From Anodontia alba (taxonomy: Eukaryota > Mollusca > Bivalvia > Lucinida > Lucinidae): a stretch of 64,000 nt of DNA. Position 1 is the first letter of the stretch; each line of letters begins with the position of its first letter. Position numbers and translations under genes: made by a program. This document shows positions 55,490 through 64,000 of the stretch, in pieces. Under the pieces are notes generated by a model. That model was not told where the DNA came from. It worked only from the letters and a program-made list of their open reading frames with translations, and did no database searches. The stretch lies in the NCBI GenBank assembly GCA_964016985.1, contig OZ024823.1, positions 111,747,459 to 111,811,458 of the forward strand, written 5' to 3'.

Positions 55490-56850
55490 TTATACCCTGG
55501 GCATACAAAGTATGTCGAGGTTATATAGTTTTCATCTTTCCATTCATCTATTTGTTTGTTTGTATGTACGTACATTTATCCATCCATTAGTTAACATCTA
55601 CATCAAAGATTTGCTTAAAGTTTTTAAGAACTTATATTTTCCAGGCCATATGATGGATTTGGTTTCTATTTGGTGTAATGATAGACAATGGTCTAAAATT
55701 TTATTTACCTCTATCCCCACCCCTGCCGGTGACCTCATGGTCAAGGTCACAGACTTAGAACATTAGACAATTTTAGCAAAAGAGTTCTGTCTAAGAATCT
55801 TTTTTTACTTTAACTTGGAAACAACTTATGCAGATACATGTAGTTGGTCAGACATTGCTCAACCTTGTGACATGGTCTTGTGGGTCATGAAGTGAAGGTC
55901 AGCATGACCTATATTTCATGGTTCACTGATTTTGTCATATCTTGAAGTCTCTTTAATGTATGTACGTCATATTTCAGGATTATGATTATGGTTTGACCTA
56001 AAAATAAATTAGGTCACTGTGTTTGTTTGTGTTGAGGTTTTACGGCCCAGTCAACCCAATGGGGTCATGTCGAGCAAGGTCAGTTTACCTAACCACACGT
56101 TTACTGGGCAGGTCACTGTGACCTATATTTCATGGTCAAGTGATTTGGCCTCATGTCATGAATGTTATTTGATGTATAAAAATCCTTATTTAGGATTATG
56201 AATCAGTATGACCCGACGTTTGACCTCAGGTTAGATGTAGGTCACTGTGACCTATATTTCAAGGTCCAGTGATTTTGTGTTACATCTAGAAGACAATTTC
56301 ATTTATGAGCATCATACTTTGGGATTATGGGTCAGTGTGACATGACTTTTGACCTCAAAATAAATGTAGGTTTTTGTGACCTATAGTTCAGGGCCCAGTG
56401 ATTTTGTCTTATGTCTCCATCACTATTTAATGCATGAGTGTCATATTTTCAGATAATGAGACAGTGTGACCCAAACTTTGACCTCAAAGTAAATATTAGT
56501 CAACATGACCTATATTTCTTGGTCCAGTGATAATATCTTCTAGATTATTTGATGGATTAACATCAAAGTAATGGATCAGTGTGACACATCAGATTGACCT
56601 TATCAAGTATATTTAGGTAAGTGACCTATATTTATGGTCCAGCGATTTTGTTTTATATCTTGAAGACTATTTGATGGAGAAATATTGTACTTGGGATAAT
56701 GGCTCAGTGTCACTCAGAGATCGAACTTGTAAACCATACATGGGTCAGTGACATATATTTCTTGGTCCATTGATTTTGCCTTAAATCATGGACTTAAATT
56801 ATTTTATAATTAAGAAATGGTGCAGGCCAGGGTTTTTTCATGCTGCTCTA
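55490..56850. mobile_element. Helitron-like relic with GGTCACTGTGACC units
   Basis: Starts TCTTTATTATACCCTGGGCA with the CATACAAAGTATG hairpin seen at 15892. It continues into units with GACCTATATTTCATGGTCCA about every 110 bp. A SINE tail on the opposite strand (TGTTGAGGTTTTACGGCCCA) is inserted near 56028-56110. The right end is not identifiable. Confidence 0.58.
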
Positions 56851-57159
56851 GGCACTTGCTCTAGTGTGCTTACGTGTGCTTGACCAAAGTTTTCACCATC
56901 GGCCTTTAGCTCAGTTTCTCAGCAGTTATATGACATAGACATATCAACTTTCTGTTGATGTGTCTAAAAACTGCTGGATGAGTGACAAACAATGAAGGCC
57001 GTGATCAGATGCCATATTCTGCTGTGGGTCTACACTGTTTGCCTAGTCCTGTTTGTCCTAATACTTTGGGTAAATACGGAAATATGATACTTACAGGTCC
57101 ACTAGATATGAGGCATAATTTGATTTACACTTTGCATGTTGGTTGACAATGTCAGCTGA

Positions 57160-57770
57160 CAACATTTTTACGGAGTTATCTGCCCGAGACAGGCCCATAT
57201 TTTTGTTTCCGGATGATAACTTGAATAAATAACAAGGGATTTTAACCAAACTTGCTATATGCATTGACATTAAGGAGTTCTGGTTTGGGATTGCTAATGG
57301 GCTAATTTCGTAAAATTTTTACGGGGTTATCTGCCCGACACGCCCATATTTTTGTTTCCGGACGATAACTTGAGTAAATAACAAGGGATTTTAACCAAAC
57401 TTGCTATATATATTGACATTAAGGAGATCTGGTTTGGTATTGCTAATGGGCAAATTTTGTCAAATTTTTACGGAATTATCTGCCCAAGACATGCCCATAT
57501 TTTCATTTCCGGATGATAACTTGAGTAAACAACAAGGGATTTTTAACCAAACTTGCTATATGCATTGACATTAAGGAGATCTATTTTGGAATTGCTAATG
57601 GGCAAATTTCGTCAGATTTTTACAGAGTTATCTGCCCGAGACACACCCATATTTTCGTTTCCTGATGATAAGTTAACCTGAGTAAATAACAAGGCCTTTT
57701 AACCAAACTTGCTATATGCATTGATATTATCAAGATCTGGTTTAGGATTATTATCTGTCCCTCCGTCATT
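57160..57770. repeat. Four ~150-bp tandem units
   Basis: TTTTTACGGAGTTATCTGCC or variants at 57165, 57316, 57465 and 57617, each followed by CAAGGGATTTTAACCAAACT. Confidence 0.82.
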
Positions 57771-57983
57771 TTCTTTCCAGACATTTTCGCAACGATAATT
57801 TTAATACATAAACAAATAATTGCTGTGGCGGGGTATTATGCTTGCGGTGCTTTTATTTTGTATTGTCAGGAGCTCGTAAAATGGGCTAGGGAAAAGTGCT
57901 CAGCCTGATTAGACTGTATGAATGCACAGGTTTCTATGTGTCATAGCTTCAGATATGGCAGATTTTTTCAACCAAAAAGTACT

Positions 57984-58227
57984 GGGCCCAGGTGTTCAAA
58001 ACTAATGATGTCGTTAGTTAACATACCGTTAAAACTTTGATCATTAAATATGGCATATATGCTAATATATTTGCTAAAATAATGTGAGAAACTTTTGCAT
58101 TTGCAAAAGCTACTCACATTTTTTCAGCAGAAATACCTGTGGATTAGCTATTGTACTTATTAGAACAGTTAACATTTTGACCACTAACCAGCTGGTTAAG
58201 CTAACGATGCTTTGAACAACTGGGCCC
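57984..58227. mobile_element. MITE, GGGCCCAGTTGTTCAAA family
   Basis: Ends GGGCCCAGGTGTTCAAAACT and TTTGAACAACTGGGCCC; central CTTTTGCATTTGCAAAAGC palindrome. Confidence 0.88.
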
Positions 58228-58229
58228 TG

Positions 58230-58335
58230 ATATAATTCTTGTTTCTCCACAAAAATGTATGTTGTGTGTGCTTCTAATGAGTACCCACAAGTCAACATAT
58301 GTTATTGTGGAGAAATTAAAAAGAATATCATGGTA
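58230..58335. mobile_element. Palindromic MITE, AACATATGT family
   Basis: TTTCTCCACAAAAATGTATG is mirrored by CAACATATGTTATTGTGGAG. Abuts the preceding MITE. Confidence 0.72.
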
Positions 58336-58436
58336 CACTCTCTTATCTTGAGCTATGATGTAAGTCTGAAAAAAGATGGCTGTGCTTTTCCACTCACACA
58401 GGCACCTACCCTCTGGTTGTTATTCACTGCTTTATT

Positions 58437-60413
58437 AGCTCACCTGAGCATGAAGTGCTCAAGGTGAGCTATTGTGATCAGTCAGTGTCCATTGTCAACA
58501 ATTTGCTTTAAATGACAACTCCTCCTTCATCCCTGGGCCAATTCTCATAACTTGGTTGGAAGTATTGGGGCAACTTGTAGATCAAAAATAACTAAACTTG
58601 TTCCGATTCAAAATCGAAGATGGCCTCCATCTTGAGAATCTGTTTGAACTTCTTCTCCTGAACCAAAAGGCCATTTGACTTGGAACTTGGTAGGAAGTCT
58701 TGGGGTGACTTGTAGATCAAAAATTGTTAAAATTGTTCCGTTTGGAAATCCAAAATGACCGCCACGGAGGCCATCTTGAAAATCAAATTTGAAACTCTTC
58801 AGCTGACCCAAAAGGCCAACTGACTTGATACTGGTAAGAAGTGTCATGGTGACTTATTCATAAAAAAACAGCTAAAATTGTTCCGATCGAAAATCCAAGA
58901 TGTTAGCCAACATGACTGCCACCTTGAAAATCTATTTGAACTTCTCCTGAAGCAAAAGGCCAGTTGACTCGAAACTTGGTAGGAAGTACTGGTGTTATCT
59001 AGATCAAAAATAGCTAAATTTGTTCTGATCGGAAATCCATAATGGCCATCATGGCAGCCATCTTGAAAATCTATTTTGAAGTTCTCCACCTGAACCAAAA
59101 GGCCAACAACTTGGTAAGAATTATTGGGGTGACTTGTAGATCAAAAATAGCTAAAATCCTTCTGATCAGAAATCCAAGGTGGCTGCCACGATCATCTTGA
59201 AAATATATTTTGAACTTTTTCTTCTGAACAGAATGGCCAATTCACTAGAAACTTGATAGGAATTATCAGGGTGACTTGTTGATCAAAAATAGCTGAAATT
59301 GTTTCAATCGGAAATCCAAGATGGCCACCATCTTAAAAATCTGTTTTAAATGTCTTCTTCTGAATGGAAAGGCCAACTGACTTGAAACTTGGTAGGAAGC
59401 ATTGAGGCTACCTGTAGATCAAAAAACCCTAAAATTGTTTTGATGGTAAATCCAAGATGGCCTCCACGGCCGCCAACTTAAAAATCTATTTTGAACTTCT
59501 TTTCCTGAACCGAAAAGCCAATTGACTCAAAACTTGGTAGGAAGTATTAGAGCGACTTGTAGATGAAAAATAGTGAAAATTGAACCAGTAATCCAAGATG
59601 GCAACCATGGCCACCATCTTGGAAATCTATCTTGAACTTATTTTCTAAACCAAAAGGCCAAATGACTCAAATCTTTGCAGTAGGTATAGGGGTGACTTGT
59701 AGATCAAAAATGGCTAAATTCATTCCAGTCAGAAATCTAAGATGGCTGCTACAGCCACCATTTTGAAAATCTATTTTGGACTTCTCCTGAACTGAAAAGC
59801 CAATTGCCTAAAAACTTGGTAGGAAGAATCAAGTAAACTTGTTGATCAAATACAGCTAAAATAATTTAATAAGGTAATCCAATAATGCTGCTATGGCCAC
59901 TGTCTTAAAAATCTGTTTTGAACTTCTTCTTCTGAACCGAAAGGCTATTTCACTCAAAATTTGGTAGAAGTATCGGGGTGACTTGTTGATAAAAAATAGC
60001 TAAAATTTTTCTGCTCTGAAATCCAAGATGGCGGCCAGCATGAAAATGTATTTTGAACTACTCCTCCAGGACGGAAAGGCCAAATGACTCTAACTTGGTA
60101 GGAGGTATCAGAGCGACTTGTAGATCAAAAATAGCTAAATCATTTCGATAAGAAATCCAAGATGGCTGCCATCTTGCAACTCTATTTTGAACTACTTTTC
60201 CTGAACCAAAAGTCCAGTTGACTTGAAATTGGATAGGAAGTATTGGGGTGACTTGTAAATCAAAAATAGCTAAAATCCTTTGGCTCAGAAATCCAAGATG
60301 GCCACCAATCGTCATCTTGAAAATGTATTTTGAACTTCTGAACAGAAAGGCCAGTTGACTCGAAACTTGTCTGGTACTCAGGTGAGTGATATAGGACCAT
60401 CTTGGCCCTCATG
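58437..60413 (+). mobile_element. Helentron-like element with ~13 units of ~140 bp
   Basis: Left AGCTCACCTGAGCATGAAGT with GGTGAGCT hairpin; right CTCAGGTGAGTGATATAGGA, a decayed hairpin (GGACCATCTTGGCCC) and CATG. Units recur at about 58573, 58708, 58852 and so on, carrying GGTGACTTGTAGATCAAAAA and TCCAAGATGGCCGCCA. Same ends as 42348 and 52745; the same internal unit as 52745 only. Confidence 0.78.
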
Positions 60414-60596
60414 TTATTATTATTCATCACAACAAGTAAGCTTGTATTTATATGTTATGTTCATCACATATCTTTATCATCAAAGCTATTAGCAAGGTTT
60501 AGACATAAATGAGGAACGGATATGTCAAATTGCAAAGGCTGGTCTGGATTCCTTGAGATCCTTTTTCTGGATGACACAGTTCATTTAGGACTTAGC

Positions 60597-60770
60597 ATGC
60601 TGGGTAATAATTACAGCAGACAGAATTGTGATATATTTTTCTTGTTTTTTTGCAGAATATAGGCTTTGGCATTTCATGGAAATTGTCTTTCTGAAAAAAA
60701 AAAAAAAAAATAAAAAATAAATAAATAGGAAAAATATTGTGAATTTGTCATCTGCTGAATTTGCCCAGAA
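60597..60770. mobile_element. Palindromic MITE, CAGATGACA family
   Basis: TGCTGGGTAATAATTACAGC left, TCATCTGCTGAATTTGCCCA right; poly-A/T in the right inner arm. Confidence 0.72.
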
Positions 60771-61021
60771 AGTGTTGGAAGGTATATGGCAAATTTTTAC
60801 ACATATCAGGCCAAAATTGCAAAAATGGTGAAGGCCTAAACAGCCTGCCCATCTATGCAGTCTGACCAGGATTTCTTTGGCATTAGCTAAATGTTTGTAT
60901 TGTAGAATCTATTGGCAAGAAACAAAGCCTTTCATCAGACTATGAAATCACAGACAGATCAGTGCCGTACCTGTTCACAGATGCTTGAAGTTACCTTTTT
61001 GTCTCACATTGCTCAACGATT

Positions 61022-61205
61022 GGCATGCGGGGCAAAAATTTTAGCAGATATTTTGAAATATTTTCTTATTTTTTTTCTTCTTCAGAAAATAGTTTGACAT
61101 TTCATGTTGATTATCTCCTAGGAAGACAGTTTGCATGAAACTGTCAGAGCCTATTTCTGGAAAAAAAAAGTTTCTATTTTCGTTTGGTGAATTTGCCCAG
61201 AAAAC
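61022..61205. mobile_element. Palindromic MITE, CAGATGACA family
   Basis: Arms AGAAAATAGTTTGACATTTC and TTTGCATGAAACTGTCAGAG around TCTCCTAGGAAGACA. Confidence 0.7.
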
Positions 61206-61251
61206 GCTATTAACCTCTTTCGGCAAACTCAGCGAACAACACATTGATGTT

Positions 61252-61370
61252 ACTTTTCCAAGAAAGTACCGGTAGGCTTCGACATTTGATGCAAATCTTC
61301 TCTGAGGGAGACAATTTGCATGAAATGTCAAAGCTTATTTTCTGCAAAAAAATAAGAAAAATATTTAAAA
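61252..61370. mobile_element. Palindromic MITE core, CAGATGACA family
   Basis: GGCTTCGACATTTGATGCAA is mirrored by TTTGCATGAAATGTCAAAGC; outer ends lost. Confidence 0.7.
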
Positions 61371-61454
61371 AGTATGAAAGCATGACATATGGTTGTGTCT
61401 GTTATTGTGTTCAGTTTATTTTTTGTTTTGTTTCTTTTAAAGTATTAGGAAATA

Positions 61455-61631
61455 CAGTCAAACCTGTGTTAAGCAAGCGCCTAAGGGAAAGCCAAAAATT
61501 GGTTGCTTAAGACAGGTGCTTGCTTAATACAGGTAGATTTCCACTTATTTGCCTTTGATGGGATCTGAAATAGTGGCCTTTAAAGGCAGGTGATTGCTTA
61601 ATACAGGTGGCCTTTAGGACAGGTTTGACTG
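61455..61631. mobile_element. MITE with CAGTCAAACCTGT ends and TA flanks
   Basis: 13-bp exact inverted ends CAGTCAAACCTGT, TA at 61453-61454 and 61632-61633. A TA target duplication fits a Tc1/mariner-mobilised MITE. Confidence 0.82.
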
Positions 61632-61734
61632 TATATTGTTTGTTTACATCCTCTTTGTGGCTCAGCTTGAACAGTTATGATCACTTTTCTGTCATCCATC
61701 TGCCCACTGCATAGCTATAGATAAGAGAGGGTAT

Positions 61735-61875
61735 CCACATTATATTTTTCTTATTTCTCCACAAAAACATATGTTGTGGGTACTCATTAGAAGCGCCTCG
61801 GCAAGGTGCTTCTGATGAGTACCACAACATATGTTTTCGTGGAGAAATAAGAAAGATATCAGCATTTATCGGATG
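61735..61875. mobile_element. Palindromic MITE, AACATATGTTGTGGGTACTC family
   Basis: TTATTTCTCCACAAAAACAT is mirrored by ATGTTTTCGTGGAGAAATAA. The cleanest member, centred on GCCTCGGCAAGG. Confidence 0.87.
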
Positions 61876-62215
61876 AAAAAAGCGCCTTATCTGTTGCTAT
61901 GCCACTGGACCAAAATTGGGAATGGAGTATTGGGTCAAAGTTGACACTGAACCAAAATTGGGAATGGAGTGTTGCACCAAAGATGACACTGGATCAAAAT
62001 GTATGAAATTTACTAGAAGATTGTTACACAGCATCCAACAAGCTGCTTAAGTGTGTGATATGGCCATTTCACTCAGGTGAGTGAATTTTTGACCTTAGGT
62101 CTTTTGTTTCATGGAGAATTCAGAAAAGTATTCATCTGGTTACTCCTCTTATCTGAAGCCCTGATGTAATGATTGTTTTTGCTAAGTACATTTGCTTTGA
62201 ACAAATGAGCCAGTG

Positions 62216-62447
62216 CACGACAAGACCTACAATAAGACGTGTGACCAGCAAAGCCTCAGATTAGCCTGTATATCCACCCAGTATGGCAAGGGCTCTCCTT
62301 TATCCCTCTTTGGATAGCCAGGAGACTGTAGAAGGCACATGATATCAGCAAAGACTGATCAGCTGATCAGACTGTGTGGATGTGCAGACTGATCTGAGTC
62401 TTTGCTGGTCGCACAAGTCTTTGTAAGTTTTGTCCTGTGCTGGCTCA
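62216..62447. mobile_element. MITE with TGAGCCAGCNCA ends
   Basis: TGAGCCAGTGCACGACAAGA left, TTTTGTCCTGTGCTGGCTCA right; GACCAGCAAAGCCTCAGAT / ATCTGAGTCTTTGCTGGTC inner pair. Confidence 0.82.
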
Positions 62448-62459
62448 AATCATTTTGAT

Positions 62460-62690
62460 AAAAATGAGCTGGGACACAGCATTTCCTGCAAGAGTGCACT
62501 CAGAGAAGACTAATCAACTTGCACATTTATGAAAGCTGATCAGTATGTTGTTAGCCCTAAGAATCTTTGTATCAGCTACCCACAGATTGCCCTGTAAAGA
62601 TTGATCAGACTGCCCAGGCTGATCTGAGTCTTTGCTGGACACACATGCAATGTAGGAAATGGTATGCCCAGGTTGAAATGTGTTAAGTAT
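62460..62690. repeat. Degenerate relative of the TGAGCCAGC MITE
   Basis: Keeps AGACTGCCCAGGCTGATCTG and TTTGCTGGACACACATGCAA; left half eroded. Confidence 0.55.
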
Positions 62691-62800
62691 ATTTGCTTTG
62701 AGCAAGTCATTTTAATAATAAATGCCACATCGTTTCATTTGCTGTAGAGTTTTTATTTCAATCATAGCTCCAGAAAAGGAATTGTTGGGGTGACAGTTCA

Positions 62801-63044
62801 GGCCCCATGATTTTTAATTTTTTTTCATGTTCAACTCAGCTGAGCATGAAATTTGGTCTGCTAATAAATCTCAAATTACTAATACATGTAATTACAAGTT
62901 CTGTCTTGCTAAACATAGCTGAGCATGAAATTTTCTCTGTAAAGAAGTATGAAAATGCCAACTATTGTTGGCATTTTCATATTTCTTAGCAGAGAAAATT
63001 TCATGTTTAGCTGAAGCATGAAAAAAGTTTTATAACCTCAGGGC
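62801..63044. mobile_element. MITE with GAGGTTATAAAACTTTTTTC ends
   Basis: Right end AAAAAAGTTTTATAACCTCA; inner palindrome GAAAATGCCAACTATTGTTG-GCATTTTC; TGAGCATGAAATTT arms. Confidence 0.78.
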
Positions 63045-63099
63045 CAAGACAGTTATGCCATATAGCTCTAGATAATTTGATTTTGTTTTTCAGCCTAAA

Positions 63100-63400
63100 A
63101 GTACTGATAGTTTTTCTTTTTTTCTCCACAAAAACACATTATAGCTACTCATTAGCCTCAGTGAGGAGCATTAAATGAATATAGGCACTCATCAGAAGCA
63201 CCTGGCTGTCAGGCACTTGTAATGAGTACCCAGCTAGCATTCTACGTAAATCTACATCGGGCCGTCATCGGCCCGTCAGCTACCCTGACGGGCCGATGAC
63301 GGTCCGATATAGATTTACGTAGAATGCTGACTGGGTACCCACAACATATTTTGTGATTAAAAATATTTATCTGGATAAACCTCTTATCTCCTAGCTCCAG
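63100..63400. mobile_element. Palindromic MITE, GGGTACTCATTAG family, interrupted
   Basis: Left arm with TCCACAAAAACACATTATAG, right arm AATGAGTA / CCCACAACATATTTTGTG split by the 107-bp element at 63229-63335. Confidence 0.72.
63229..63335. mobile_element. 107-bp palindromic MITE nested in another MITE
   Basis: CCCAGCTAGCATTCTACGTA left, TACGTAGAATGCTGACTGGG right, TA at 63227-63228 and 63336-63337. Removing the element and one TA restores the host motif GAGTACCCACAAC. Confidence 0.87.
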
Positions 63401-63779
63401 ATAAGAAGGACATCAAAATAATATTTTTTTTAACTCTCCACAACATATGTTATTAACTTATGGAAACTCATTAGAAGTGCCTCAGATAAATACCCTCAAT
63501 CTATTAGATAAATATCCTCAATTTGAGACAAAGTGGGGATGTTGTTAGCAGTTCAATCTATTTGGATTAAGTAGATGTTTGCCATCGGTCAATTATTGTC
63601 TCCTTCTACATGGCTGGATGGATTTCAGCCACATTTGCTATGAATGACAACAGGGTGACAGCCGATTACCAACAATCGCAAAACAAGGCAGCTGTTTACC
63701 ATTAACCAAGAATTGTTGGCTATAGAAAATGGGGATACCCACATCACATGCTTTGCCAACAATTAATCTTTACCTTTCA

Positions 63780-63935
63780 CTGGGCAAATTCAGCAGACAA
63801 CAAACTGACGATGTCTCTTATTTTCCCCAGAAAAGGGACTTAGGAGACAATTTGCATGAAATGTCAAAGTCTGGTTTCTGGGAAAAATAAGAAAAAATAT
63901 TTCATAATGTCTGCGGAAAATTTACACAGTATGCC
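63780..63935. mobile_element. Palindromic MITE, TTCAGCAGACAACA family
   Basis: TGGGCAAATTCAGCAGACAA left, AATGTCTGCGGAAAATTTAC right; inner CAATTTGCATGAAATGTCAA arm. Confidence 0.72.
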
Positions 63936-64000
63936 AAAGCAATAAATCATCCTAAAACATATTCCTTAAACATATCCATTTTTTTCCTCTAATACGGGAA

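Noticed and set aside
58608..60315. Minus-strand open frames of 74-85 codons
   Set aside because: Antisense translation of the ~140-bp YY1-like repeat units (repeated DFQDG-GGH-GFP blocks); the same peptides occur at 52894.

Overview
This is animal nuclear DNA, most likely from a bivalve mollusc. It has one spread-out multi-exon gene, GT-AG introns, AT-rich sequence, and almost every other kilobase is a dispersed repeat. Helitron-like elements carrying internal 140-185 bp tandem units and large numbers of palindromic MITEs point to a bivalve. I cannot name the species.

The only cellular gene I recognise is ataxin-3 (ATXN3, a Josephin-family deubiquitinase), on the + strand. It has seven coding exons between 14452 and 54308 that join in frame to 384 codons plus a stop. 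The Josephin catalytic Cys, His and Asn and three ubiquitin-interacting motifs are all present. There is no polyglutamine tract. Exon 1 (eight codons) is present twice, at 14452-14475 and 19983-20006, because the 5' end of the gene lies in a direct tandem duplication (copy 1 14319-19846, copy 2 19850-32684). Both exon copies keep a good donor and could splice to exon 2 at 33806.

The copies are nearly identical but differ structurally. Copy 2 carries a 5,038-bp hAT transposon (22151-27188) with 12-bp terminal inverted repeats, a 6-bp target duplication and an intact six-exon transposase gene on the - strand (672 codons). Copy 1 retains the empty site. Copy 1 lacks 2,262 bp present in copy 2, with a 4-bp microhomology junction. 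Copy 2 also contains most of a 3,566-bp long-TIR element (29823-33388, 8-bp target duplication TTGAAAGC). The distal duplication breakpoint falls inside that element.

Layout: 1-14080 has no host gene and holds MITEs, tandem repeats and several degenerate minus-strand LINE fragments, the largest at 6769-9060. 14080-14451 is the presumed ATXN3 5' region. 14319-32684 is the duplication and forms most of intron 1. 33806-54308 holds ATXN3 exons 2-7, with introns full of MITEs, a LINE fragment (38291-39265) and a 3.2-kb Helentron-like element whose ~166-bp units each carry a GC box. 54309-64000 is downstream DNA with no gene seen, again composed of MITEs, Helitron/Helentron-like tandem arrays and palindromes.

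All coordinates and splice joins were read by eye from the sequence. No database search was possible, and family names for repeats are inferred from their ends, target duplications and recognisable protein motifs.
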